64,000 nucleotides of DNA from Rhodospirillales bacterium. Lineage in GTDB: Bacteria > Pseudomonadota > Alphaproteobacteria > Rhodospirillales > Casp-alpha2. The position numbers and the translations under genes are program-made. This document shows positions 29,948 through 38,622 of the stretch, piece after piece; the stretch's first letter is position 1; every line of letters begins with the position of its first letter. The notes below the pieces were generated by a model, which worked only from the letters and a program-made list of their open reading frames with translations, was not told the origin of the DNA and did no database searches. The stretch spans positions 2,053,826 through 2,117,825 of the forward strand of contig JAEPQO010000001.1 in NCBI GenBank assembly GCA_017640505.1, given 5' to 3'.

Positions 29948-30703
29948 ATGAATGCTGGTTTTCCTTTTGTAATCAATGCGCTGGTTGAAAGCGGGCGATG
30001 TGCGGCCAATGCTGCCTGCGCCGTCGGCCGTGCCGGTATTCTGTTGGTCCTTTTCTCTCTGATGATGGTGGGCGCCGGTACCTGGTCTGCCACCGCTGCC
30101 GAATCGCCGAAGCCGAGCTTTTTTAATTCAGTCGAAGTGCAGTCGAAGAACATGGCGCCATTTAAGAAATGGCGCTCGGCGCTTGCACGGTATGCGCAGG
30201 AAGCGAAATCCAGTCCAAAGACACCTTGCCCCGGGCACGAGTTGGATATCTGCAATTACGATGACTGGCTAAAGTTTCTCAAATCGCTCGAAGGCCAGCC
30301 GCCGTTGATCCAGTTGAACGAAGTGAACAACCGGATCAATCAGGCCAAGTACATCACGGACTCGGCGAACTGGGGGCAAAGCGATTACTGGGCGACCCCG
30401 GCCGAGTTCATGGCGCGGTTCGGCGATTGCGAGGATTATGCCATCCTCAAGTACCTGTCGCTACGGCGCCTCGGCTGGAAGGAAAGCGCGCTCCGTGTCG
30501 TCGCCGTGAAGGATTTGAACCTGAAGGTTGGGCATGCCGTCCTGATCGTGTTCTTCAAGCATCCAAAAACCGGGCAAATTCTGAACCTGCTGCTGGATAA
30601 CCAGATCAAGGCGATCGCCAACGCCGACAACGTTCGCCACTACCAACCGGTATTTTCGATCAACAAGTACTTCTGGTGGCGGCATACGCCCGTTACTGGT
30701 TGA
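29948..30703 (+). CDS. lapG: LapG-type periplasmic transglutaminase-like cysteine protease
   Basis: 251 residues from ATG 29948 (the frame is open to 29843). A hydrophobic segment about 28-45 ending near TAAES is a signal peptide or anchor. The body matches the BTLCP/LapG family: DYWATPAEFMARFGDCEDYA with catalytic Cys161, VGHAVL with His196, and NLLLDNQ with Asp217. The acidic residues around Cys161 (Asp160, Glu162, Asp163) fit the LapG Ca2+ site. LapG releases giant adhesins by cutting their N-terminal part in the periplasm when not held by a receptor. Two giant type I substrates and a divergent membrane receptor candidate lie nearby. Its end overlaps the convergent PAS_5 gene by 11 bases. 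Confidence 0.88.
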   Translation: MNAGFPFVINALVESGRCAANAACAVGRAGILLVLFSLMMVGAGTWSATAAESPKPSFFNSVEVQSKNMAPFKKWRSALARYAQEAKSSPKTPCPGHELDICNYDDWLKFLKSLEGQPPLIQLNEVNNRINQAKYITDSANWGQSDYWATPAEFMARFGDCEDYAILKYLSLRRLGWKESALRVVAVKDLNLKVGHAVLIVFFKHPKTGQILNLLLDNQIKAIANADNVRHYQPVFSINKYFWWRHTPVTG

Positions 30704-31289
30704 GTGAGCTCTCCCAAACCTGTCCGATCGTGCGTGGGTTCGACTCTTCGAATTCTCGTTTGCGCTGCTTGAAAACGTTGACGGCGCGAAGCCATGACCG
30801 CGCATCGACCATGCGTTCGTCGCTGGGGTAAATGCCGATCAGCAATCTGCTGACCTGATCGCCTTCGAGGCGCATCGGCAGGATCAAGCGGAAGTATCCA
30901 TACGGACGCCCGAGGATTACGAATGTACGCTGATAGAACGTCGCGTCGCGGGCTCTGACCGTTTTGCCGAATGCCTCATAGATCTCTTTTGCCACGGTTG
31001 CGGAGTAGATGTTTTCGACAGTGAGGTTCGTCGGGTCTTTTCCCAGCAGACGCTTTAAATTCGAACCGACGTGAAGGTACCGAGCGCATTTCGGGTTCGT
31101 TTCCAGATTGACCAGAGCGATGTTTCCGGCAAATGGGGATAGGTTCGAGGGCGAGATATCCTGTTGCCTCGGAAGGTCAGAGCGGCCGCGGCTTCTATCC
31201 CACTTCCGGTAGAGTTCCAGCAATGCCGGGGGCTGGATCTGCGACAGCTCCTGATACTGCTGTGTGCGCGACAGAATTTGGAACTTCAT
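30693..31289 (-). CDS. PAS_5-type PAS domain protein
   Basis: 198 residues, soluble, with a single PAS-like fold of the alphaproteobacterial PAS_5 type: LLELYRKWDRSRGRSDLPRQ at the start, then NLETNPKCARYLHVGSNLKRLLGKD and FYQRTFVILGRPYGYFRLILP. No output domain is visible, so it would act by protein contact or as a small-ligand sensor. It converges with lapG and overlaps it by 11 bases. Function unknown in the family. Confidence 0.8.
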   Translation of the reverse strand: MKFQILSRTQQYQELSQIQPPALLELYRKWDRSRGRSDLPRQQDISPSNLSPFAGNIALVNLETNPKCARYLHVGSNLKRLLGKDPTNLTVENIYSATVAKEIYEAFGKTVRARDATFYQRTFVILGRPYGYFRLILPMRLEGDQVSRLLIGIYPSDERMVDARSWLRAVNVFKQRKREFEESNPRTIGQVWESSLNQ

Positions 31290-31433
31290 TAAGGATTACC
31301 GCAACTTGGTGGTGAAATTCAGTTCTATCCATCTATCGCTTAGTATAAGCACTTTCACGCGCCAGCCACAGGTTTGCGCTGGAATTTTCGGGCTGGATCA
31401 CTACATTTCGGTAGGTTGAAATCCGGAGAAGAC

Positions 31434-33020
31434 ATGACCGACCTCGCGCGTGAAATCGCGTCCAGACGCACGTTCGCCATCATATCGCACCCTGACGCCG
31501 GTAAGACGACGCTGACGGAAAAGCTGCTGCTTTTCGGCGGCGCGATCCAGATGGCGGGGGCTGTGAAGGCGCGTGGCGAGCAGCGCCGGGCGCGTTCGGA
31601 CTGGATGAAGGTCGAGCGGGAGCGGGGTATCTCCGTGGCCTCCTCGGTGATGACCTACGATTACGCGGGATGTACCTTTAACCTGCTCGATACGCCGGGC
31701 CACGAGGACTTTTCGGAGGATACCTACCGCACGCTTACGGCCGTCGATAGCGCCGTTATGGTCATCGACGCGGCCCGCGGTATCGAAACCCAGACGCGCA
31801 AGCTGTTCGAGGTCTGCCGGCTTCGCAATGTGCCGATCACGACGTTCGTCAACAAGATGGACCGGGAAGCCCGTGATCCGTTCGAGCTGCTGGACGAAAT
31901 CGAACAAACGCTGGCCCTGGATGTGACGCCGGCAAGCTGGCCGATCGGCATGGGACGGGACTTTCTGGGCTGCTATGACCTGATCAATGACAGGCTGGTG
32001 CTGGTATCACGCTCAAAGGGTGAACGGCCGGACGAGGGCGAGCCTTGCAACGGGCTGGATGATCCGAAACTCGATGAGTTGCTGCCGGATTATGCCGTGG
32101 CCAAGCTGCGCGAGGAAGTCGAGATGGTTCGGGGGCTTTGCCCGGAACTGGACGAGGAAGCCTATCTTGAAGGGCATATGACGCCGGTTTACTTCGGAAG
32201 TGCGATCAACAATTTCGGCGTTCGTGAATTGTTGGACGGACTTGTGACCCGTGCACCAAAACCGCGCGCCCAGGAAGCGAAAGAGCGGCTCGTCGAGCCG
32301 GCCGAGGGCAAGTTCTCGGGTTTTGTCTTCAAGATTCAGGCGAACATGGATCCCAAGCACAGGGATCGGATCGCGTTCGTTCGCGTCTGCTCGGGGCAGT
32401 TTAAACGGGGCATGAAGCTAAAGCATGCCCGTACCGGAAAGATGCTCAACGTTCATAATGCGGTTCTGTTCCTGGCACAGGATCGCGAGCTGGCGGAAGA
32501 AGCGGTCGCCGGGGACATCATCGGTATCCCCAACCATGGCAATCTGCGTATCGGCGATGTGCTGAGTGAAGGCGAGGAACTGCATTTCACCGGCATTCCG
32601 AGCTTTGCGCCCGAAATGCTGCAAAAGGTTCGCCCTGATGATCCGATGAAGGCCAAGCATCTTGGGCGCGCCCTGCAGCAGCTGGCGGAAGAGGGCGCTG
32701 CCAGGGTAATCAAGCCGTCAATCGGTGCCGACTGGATTGTCGGTGTTGTCGGTGTCCTGCAATTCGAGGTGATGGCCGATCGTATTCGTACTGAATACGA
32801 TATTCCCGTTCATTTCGAACCGACGGAATTGATGACGGCGCGGTGGGTCGGCGGCGAGCAGCAGCAGATGAAGAAGTTCCTGGATGGAAATAAGGCTGCG
32901 ATCGGTACGGATCACGACGGTGAACCCGTCTTCCTGGCGCGCAATGCCTGGCACCTGAACAAGGCGACGGAGGACTGGCCCGACTTGCAGTTCATGAAAA
33001 CCCGGGAACAGATCGTTTGA
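31434..33020 (+). CDS. prfC: Peptide chain release factor 3
   Basis: 528 residues from ATG 31434, which has GGAGAAG upstream. The GTPase domain shows SHPDAGKTTLTEKL (G1), the RGISVASS switch (G2), DTPGHEDF (G3) and NKMD (G4), followed by the RF3-specific second and third domains. RF3 recycles RF1/RF2 from the ribosome after peptide release, using GTP. The frame is open to an ATG at 31374, but that extension is not conserved-looking. The ChaC-like gene follows after 16 bases. Confidence 0.96.
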   Translation: MTDLAREIASRRTFAIISHPDAGKTTLTEKLLLFGGAIQMAGAVKARGEQRRARSDWMKVERERGISVASSVMTYDYAGCTFNLLDTPGHEDFSEDTYRTLTAVDSAVMVIDAARGIETQTRKLFEVCRLRNVPITTFVNKMDREARDPFELLDEIEQTLALDVTPASWPIGMGRDFLGCYDLINDRLVLVSRSKGERPDEGEPCNGLDDPKLDELLPDYAVAKLREEVEMVRGLCPELDEEAYLEGHMTPVYFGSAINNFGVRELLDGLVTRAPKPRAQEAKERLVEPAEGKFSGFVFKIQANMDPKHRDRIAFVRVCSGQFKRGMKLKHARTGKMLNVHNAVLFLAQDRELAEEAVAGDIIGIPNHGNLRIGDVLSEGEELHFTGIPSFAPEMLQKVRPDDPMKAKHLGRALQQLAEEGAARVIKPSIGADWIVGVVGVLQFEVMADRIRTEYDIPVHFEPTELMTARWVGGEQQQMKKFLDGNKAAIGTDHDGEPVFLARNAWHLNKATEDWPDLQFMKTREQIV

Positions 33021-33036
33021 ACAGGCCGGTCATCTG

Positions 33037-33660
33037 ATGAAACCCAAGTTCGAACACGTCAGATTGCCTGAAGGGGAAGCACATCGGTTGCTGATCGAAA
33101 CGCGCGCGGCACGCCCGAAAGACGAGCCCATGTGGGTTTTCGCGTTCGGCTCGTTGATGTGGAACCCGTGTTTCAGTTTTGATGCGAAAGCGCCGGCCTT
33201 GTTGCACGGTTACGACCGTAAATTTCACATATGGACGACGCGCGCGCGGGGGACACCGGATAATCCCGGGCTTGGCCTCTGCCTGGAGGATTGCAGCGGG
33301 ATGTGCCGCGGTATTGCCTACCGGCTTGTCGAGGGAGAGGTCGAAGACGCTTGGGAACGTCTCTGGGAACGTGAAATGGGCAGTGGTATATACCGCGCCT
33401 CCTGGGTGTCGGTAGAGACCGACGAGCATGGCCGTGTACCTGCGCTGACGTTTGTGGTCAATCGCGACCATCCCCATTACGCCGGGCCGATGCCGAGCGA
33501 CAGAATGGCCGCCATCATGGCGGGGGCCAAAGGCAGTTACGGTTTATGCCGGGATTACCTTGCCGGTACGATCGAGGAAATGCGGAAGCTGAACGTCGTC
33601 GACCCGGACCTTGATGCCTTGCTGGCTCAGGTCGATTCATTGGAACAAGGCGCGGATTAA
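33037..33660 (+). CDS. chaC: ChaC-like gamma-glutamylcyclotransferase
   Basis: 207 residues. MWVFAFGSLMWNPCF near residue 30 is the substrate-binding YGSLxW-type motif of the ChaC family, and YRLVEGEVEDAWERLWERE contains the acidic residues expected at the active site. ChaC enzymes release 5-oxoproline from glutathione in the cytoplasm. It lies 16 bases after prfC on the same strand, so co-transcription is likely, without an obvious functional link. Confidence 0.88.
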   Translation: MKPKFEHVRLPEGEAHRLLIETRAARPKDEPMWVFAFGSLMWNPCFSFDAKAPALLHGYDRKFHIWTTRARGTPDNPGLGLCLEDCSGMCRGIAYRLVEGEVEDAWERLWEREMGSGIYRASWVSVETDEHGRVPALTFVVNRDHPHYAGPMPSDRMAAIMAGAKGSYGLCRDYLAGTIEEMRKLNVVDPDLDALLAQVDSLEQGAD

Positions 33661-33690
33661 GCGATCGGTTGTACGGCTACGCGGGGTGCG

Positions 33691-34500
33691 TTAGCGGCAC
33701 TGAAGCTCCGAGTCCATCGTGAACGTCCGTTCGTACCACGACGGCTGAATGGCGAAACCGATCTGACCGGTCAAATTCTGTTTTTTGCTGACGCGGAAGG
33801 TCTTTGCGTCACCGGCTTCCATGTTCATCTTGCGCGCGCTGATCTGCTGGCGGTTCGGGCCGTCCAGGCGGAAAATCGAAAACGTTCCCGTATCCGGCCA
33901 TGCCACGTCTGAATTGATGACGCGGAAGACGCTCACGCCGTTTTCGCAGGATGCCATCACCTTGACGCTGATCGCCGCGGATGCGGCGGTGGCACCGCTT
34001 TGAAGTTCGACCATCGACGTTGCGCGCTTTCCGGCATTGCCGGCCGCTGCAGCGGATGCAACTTCTCGGACCGCGTCGGTGGACTCATTTCTCAGTGAAG
34101 CCGGGGTCGACGTGTCGATACCTGCTGCCGTCGAGAAATCGTTGAGCGCGGCCATCGCCTGTTGCTCGGCAAGGCACTCAGCGACCGAGATCCATTGCTT
34201 CGACATGTATACATATTTGGCGATTTCGGTCGGGCTGGTTTCGCGGGCCTTGCCCTGAACCTTGAGCACAGCGCCCTGGCCGCCACGCTGGAGCTGCTCA
34301 AGCTGTGCGAGGTTCTTGTTCAACGCGACCAAATAGGGGGTCCAGTCGCCGCCATGGGCCTTATTCACATAGCCCTGAACCTGGGCGTGTGTGAAGTTAC
34401 CCAGGTACACGCTCTTCGGGAATGGCGCGCACGCAGCCTGCGCTTGCGATGCGGTGAACAGAAGCACGAAAACAGCAAAAATGGTCCGGAGAACCGTCAT
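33691..34500 (-). CDS. Secreted protein of unknown function
   Basis: 269 residues with a clear Sec signal peptide (MTVLRTIFAVFVLLFTASQA, cleavage after AQA). The mature part has an N-terminal helical region with Lys/Gln-rich content, a central Ala-rich stretch (VASAAAAGNAGKRA), and a C-terminal beta-like region ending in ELQCR. Two cysteines (MASCENG and ELQC) could form a disulfide. I do not recognise the family. It stands alone between convergent chaC and the DMT transporter gene. Confidence 0.75.
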   Translation of the reverse strand: MTVLRTIFAVFVLLFTASQAQAACAPFPKSVYLGNFTHAQVQGYVNKAHGGDWTPYLVALNKNLAQLEQLQRGGQGAVLKVQGKARETSPTEIAKYVYMSKQWISVAECLAEQQAMAALNDFSTAAGIDTSTPASLRNESTDAVREVASAAAAGNAGKRATSMVELQSGATAASAAISVKVMASCENGVSVFRVINSDVAWPDTGTFSIFRLDGPNRQQISARKMNMEAGDAKTFRVSKKQNLTGQIGFAIQPSWYERTFTMDSELQCR

Positions 34501-34610
34501 TAAAATTACCTCACTTGAGCAACGGTGAGGAAACTACATATTGAACCTGAACGTAGTCTGACGATTCCGCGATAGTTTGTAATAAATTGTAACCCGGAAT
34601 GGGTGTAAGA

Positions 34611-35513
34611 TTATGAAGTTACACGCGTTTTTCGCTCGCGGTGGATGATGTACAACCCCGAGGCGATAATGATGCCCGCGCCTGCGTACGTCCATATATC
34701 CGGTAGCGTGCCGAACAGTACGAATCCGATAATCGACGCCCAGATAAGGTTCGTATAGCTGTATGGCGCGACTTGCGAGGCTTCGGCATTCGTAAACGCC
34801 TTGATCATGCAGAAGTGTCCAACGGTACCGAATAGCCCGGCAAGCGCCATGATGGCCCAGTCGATGGGCGCGAACATGACGAAGTGGAACGGCACCACGG
34901 CGCTCATGATGAGGGCGCCGAGCAGCGCGCTGTAAAACAGCGTCGTCAGCACGGAATCCTGGCCGCTCAGCGCACGCGTAGACAGCTGATAGCAGGCGTA
35001 ACATGCGGCCGCCCCAAGCACCCAGAACGCGCCTTCGGCGAGGGCACCCTGACCGGGCCGAATGATGATCATGGCGCCTATAAATCCGATGATTACGGAT
35101 ACCCAGCGGCGGACGCCCACTTTTTCTTTGAGCACGAAAGGCGCGGCGGCCGTCAGCATGAGAGGGGCCGTAAACATGATCGCGCTGGCTTCAGCGACCT
35201 GGATTGTCCCCAAGCCGGTAAAGAAACACAGCGTTGCCCCGAGCAGAAATAGCGACCGGACGAGCTGAAATGTAAGACTTTGCGTCCGCATCAGTTCGGG
35301 TATACGTGGCGCCAATGCAACGCAGAGGATCACGACCTGAAAGAAATATCGGCCCCACACGGCCTGCATCGTCGGATAGTGGGAAACCAGGTACTTGGCG
35401 CACGTGTCCATGGACACGAACATCAGCATGGTCATGATCATCCAGAAGATGCCGGCGCGGGTATCGCCGGCTTGTGCGGGCGGGGGTGTTTGCATGTTCG
35501 GCACTCTACGCAT
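34611..35513 (-). CDS. EamA/DMT-family transporter
   Basis: About 300 residues with ten hydrophobic helices arranged as two EamA repeats (about 20-150 and 160-290). It belongs to the drug/metabolite transporter superfamily, which exports metabolites such as amino acids or carries small solutes; the substrate cannot be inferred. The start could be 35513 or the internal ATG at 35495 (MQTPPPAQAGDTR); neither has a strong ribosome site. It is divergent from the MATE gene, with 63 bases between. The 34501-34610 gap upstream of the secreted protein holds no recognised feature. Confidence 0.88.
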   Translation of the reverse strand: MRRVPNMQTPPPAQAGDTRAGIFWMIMTMLMFVSMDTCAKYLVSHYPTMQAVWGRYFFQVVILCVALAPRIPELMRTQSLTFQLVRSLFLLGATLCFFTGLGTIQVAEASAIMFTAPLMLTAAAPFVLKEKVGVRRWVSVIIGFIGAMIIIRPGQGALAEGAFWVLGAAACYACYQLSTRALSGQDSVLTTLFYSALLGALIMSAVVPFHFVMFAPIDWAIMALAGLFGTVGHFCMIKAFTNAEASQVAPYSYTNLIWASIIGFVLFGTLPDIWTYAGAGIIIASGLYIIHRERKTRVTS

Positions 35514-35576
35514 CTGATCGCGGAAGTCAGCAAAAAGGTAATGCTTTTGCTGCGCTTTTGATGTCTAAGAGCCGCC

Positions 35577-36956
35577 ATGGACAACCCTCATCCTGCGCAC
35601 GCCACCCGTATTGAATCGGAAGGAATATCCGGGCGTTTGCGGCGCCATTCGACCGAACTCGTCCGGTTGGCGGCGCCAATCGTTGTGTCCCGTTCCGGCT
35701 TTCTTCTGATGGTGATGGCAGACACGGTCATGACCGGCCGTTTCGACGCGGCCGAGCTTGCCTACCTGGCCATTGGGCTGGGGCTCATTATGCCGATGCT
35801 GGTCACGTCGCTCGGGTTGATTATGGGGACCCTGGTGCTGACCGCGAACTCATTCGGGGCCGGGCGGCTCAAGGGGTGCGGGCCGGTTTGGCGGCGGTCG
35901 CTTAATTACGCTTTTGTCCTCGGGGTCGTGTGTATTGGCATTGGATATTTCGGCTATGAGGTCCTTCTCCTGACGGGACAGACGCGCGACGTGGCAATGC
36001 ACGGCGGTGAGATCATGTGGATAGTATCGCTGGGCTTGCCGGGGCACCTGCTGTTTCTCAGTTCGGCTTTCTTCCTAGAGGGGATTGGCCGCCCGAGCCA
36101 TGGCATGGTCATCATGATTCTGGCGAACGTTCTGAATGTCGTGTTGAACTGGTTGTTGATCGACGGTCCCTGGCTGAGTGAGCCGATGGGGGCCGCCGGC
36201 GCGGCATGGGCAACGACGGCGACACGCTGGTTCATGGCCATCGGACTGGCGCTCGTCGTCTGGAATTTGCGGGACAGGGACGCTTTTGCAATTCGCGCGC
36301 CACTCGATGGAGGATTCCGGTCATGGCGGGAATTGCGCCGCATCGGTTACGCCATAGGTCTGAGTGTCGGTGTCGAAAGCGTGGCATTTGCGGTTTTGAA
36401 TGCGTACGCAGGCTGGCTCGGTAAAATTCCGCTGGCGGCGTATGGGCTGACCCTCAACTTGATGGCGCTGGTCTTCATGCTGGCACTGGGGATCGGATCC
36501 GCCACCGCCGTGCGTGTCGGCATCGCCTTTGGACGCAAAGACATTCCAGACGCCGCATTGGCCGGCTGGACGGGACTTGGCGCGAACGTGCTCGTTATGT
36601 GCGTTGCCGGGGTCGTTGCGCACGTCTTCAATATGCCGCTGGCGCAAATTTACACGGACGATCCGGCCCTGCTTGCCGAGGCATTCGTAACGGTTGCATT
36701 CATTGCCTGGGTTTTCATTCCCGACGGGGGACAGGCGGTCATGGCAAATGCACTGCGCGGGCGCCGGGACGTGTGGATGCCGACCATTATCCAGACGACG
36801 AGTTTCTTCGGTGTGATGGTGCCGTTCGGGTATACGTCCGCGTTCGTCTGGGGCAATGGAACGGTCGGATTGTTCCATGGGATACTGGCGGGCTGTATCG
36901 TCTCGCTAGTGGCGCTCAGCTTCAGGTTTCACCTGCTTGCCAGACGCGGCGGATAG
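35577..36956 (+). CDS. MATE-family multidrug/Na+ efflux transporter
   Basis: 459 residues and about 12 membrane helices in two six-helix halves, the standard MATE layout: LAAPIVVSRSGFLLMVMADTVMTGR in the first helix pair and the related YAIGLSVGVESVAFAVLNAYAG at the start of the second half. MATE proteins exchange Na+ or H+ for cationic compounds across the inner membrane. It is single and divergent from the DMT transporter; it converges with the dksA-like gene 15 bases on. Confidence 0.9.
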   Translation: MDNPHPAHATRIESEGISGRLRRHSTELVRLAAPIVVSRSGFLLMVMADTVMTGRFDAAELAYLAIGLGLIMPMLVTSLGLIMGTLVLTANSFGAGRLKGCGPVWRRSLNYAFVLGVVCIGIGYFGYEVLLLTGQTRDVAMHGGEIMWIVSLGLPGHLLFLSSAFFLEGIGRPSHGMVIMILANVLNVVLNWLLIDGPWLSEPMGAAGAAWATTATRWFMAIGLALVVWNLRDRDAFAIRAPLDGGFRSWRELRRIGYAIGLSVGVESVAFAVLNAYAGWLGKIPLAAYGLTLNLMALVFMLALGIGSATAVRVGIAFGRKDIPDAALAGWTGLGANVLVMCVAGVVAHVFNMPLAQIYTDDPALLAEAFVTVAFIAWVFIPDGGQAVMANALRGRRDVWMPTIIQTTSFFGVMVPFGYTSAFVWGNGTVGLFHGILAGCIVSLVALSFRFHLLARRGG

Positions 36957-36971
36957 CCGTCCGAGCCGTTG

Positions 36972-37319
36972 TCAGGCGTGTCGCTGGCAATCGATACAGT
37001 TCGGCGCGCTCGGGTCGTTTTCGAGGCGTTTTAGCGAAATATCTTCATCGCAGATCGTGCAAAAACCGTAATCGCCGGTCTCGATCCGCTCCAGCGCGGC
37101 CTGGATACGCTGGCGCTCGATCTCACGGCGCCGCTCCGTTTCCAATTGCATCGCCTGTCCTTGCAGCGCATCCATGCGCGAAAGGCGGCCGACCGACGTC
37201 TGATCAAGCTCGACCGGTTTTCGAGAGTCGGCTGAAATATTCGAAATTGCATCCAGCTCATCACGCATGCCAAGCAGGCGTTTTTTGAACTTGGAGATCT
37301 GCTGTTTGGTCAGTGCCAT
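36972..37319 (-). CDS. DksA/TraR-type zinc finger protein, last gene of the T1SS operon
   Basis: 115 residues. An N-terminal helical hairpin region is followed by a C4 zinc finger CTICDEDI...CIDCQ (two CxxC pairs). DksA/TraR proteins bind in the RNA polymerase secondary channel and tune transcription, often with ppGpp. Short versions of this length are common in alphaproteobacteria. Its ATG lies one base after the stop of the hlyD-like gene, so it is almost certainly co-transcribed and coupled with the type I secretion genes. Confidence 0.86.
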   Translation of the reverse strand: MALTKQQISKFKKRLLGMRDELDAISNISADSRKPVELDQTSVGRLSRMDALQGQAMQLETERRREIERQRIQAALERIETGDYGFCTICDEDISLKRLENDPSAPNCIDCQRHA

Positions 37320-37320
37320 T

Positions 37321-38622
37321 TCAGCGCTCCCGAAGTGCGTCCTGCATGCGCCCGATCAACGGGTCGAGTATGTATTCCATGATCGTGCGGGATCCGGTTT
37401 GTATCGACGCGACAACCTGCATGCCCGGAAACAGGTCATAACGCAGTTTGCCGTCTTCGAAAAAGCTTCTGTCCGTTGAAATCCGGACCTTGTAGAACGG
37501 GCGGCCGTCTTCCGTGACCAACGTATCCGGTGAGACCAGGTCGACGGTGCCCTTCAAGTCACCGAATTTCGCGGCGTCTGCCGACGCCAGAGTGACCTTG
37601 GCATTCTGTCCCGCCCGGACGTATCCGATATCCTGGGGCGGCAGCTGCGCCTCTATAATCAATCGGTCATCGGCCGGTACAATATCCACGACTGTCGAGC
37701 CGGCTTTTACAACGCCCCCCACGCTGACCACGTGCAACGTCTTGACGATGCCGTCGACAGGCGCGCGGAGCGTCGTCCGGTTCAGGCTGTCTTCCGATTT
37801 CCGGATTCGTTGTGACAGCTCCTCCATTTCACGGGTGACCTTGTCGAGCTCGGTTTGTGCCTCTTCTCTGAAGGTTGCCCGAATTGTCTCCATGTTTGCG
37901 CGGGCTTCGCCAAGCGCCGCACGGAGGCGCGGCAGGGCGGCCTCGGCCTCATCGATGCGTCCGCGGAGGTCGGCGGCCTCCTTGAGCAGGTTGAGATGCA
38001 GCATCCGGTTGGTCAGTTCCTTGGCCAGCAACTTCTCGGATATTTCGATCTGCTCGGTGATTAGTTCGAGGCTCTTTCTCGCGCTTTCCCGCCGCGACTG
38101 GACTTCTTTGATCTCCAGTTCGCGCTGGCGGATCGCATCTTGCTGAGCACGTACCTGACCCTGTTTCCTGGTCTTTCGCGTTTGAAACAGGCCTATTGCC
38201 TGCTTGATAAGTTCCGGTTCCGCTTTGATCAGTGCCGGGGGAAAGACGGGGGCTTCTTTTCCCGCCAATTCCGACTTGAAACGGGATATATCGGCCAAAA
38301 GGGAGCGCAGGCGAATCTTCAGTTCCTGGACATCGGCACCGCTTTGCGTTTGCTCCAGTTCCACCAGCGGCTGTCCGGCGGCGACGCGGTCGCCCTCTTT
38401 GACCAAGATGGTACGAACGATCCCACCCTCCAGGTGGTCAACCGACTGCACATTGGTTGACGGTGCCACTTCGCCGGTAGCCACGGAGACGATATCGAGC
38501 TCCGCACTGGTTGCCCAAATCGCAAACAGGACGACAGCGGCGGTGCAGAGGCCGAGGAACATATGTGTTCCGCGCTGGACCTCGTCATCCGCTGGGGTTT
38601 GCAGATCCGGCTGGTCGCTCAT
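37321..38622 (-). CDS. HlyD-family type I secretion adaptor (exporter 1)
   Basis: 433 residues. Short cytoplasmic N-terminus, one membrane helix about 23-43, long periplasmic coiled coil (about 95-290, rich in RRESARKSLELITEQIE-type heptads), and a C-terminal beta-barrel with the family signature GxxVxxDxVSPDT...FYKVRI. It bridges the inner-membrane ABC protein and TolC. It overlaps the ABC gene by 4 bases (ATGA). Confidence 0.92.
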   Translation of the reverse strand: MSDQPDLQTPADDEVQRGTHMFLGLCTAAVVLFAIWATSAELDIVSVATGEVAPSTNVQSVDHLEGGIVRTILVKEGDRVAAGQPLVELEQTQSGADVQELKIRLRSLLADISRFKSELAGKEAPVFPPALIKAEPELIKQAIGLFQTRKTRKQGQVRAQQDAIRQRELEIKEVQSRRESARKSLELITEQIEISEKLLAKELTNRMLHLNLLKEAADLRGRIDEAEAALPRLRAALGEARANMETIRATFREEAQTELDKVTREMEELSQRIRKSEDSLNRTTLRAPVDGIVKTLHVVSVGGVVKAGSTVVDIVPADDRLIIEAQLPPQDIGYVRAGQNAKVTLASADAAKFGDLKGTVDLVSPDTLVTEDGRPFYKVRISTDRSFFEDGKLRYDLFPGMQVVASIQTGSRTIMEYILDPLIGRMQDALRER

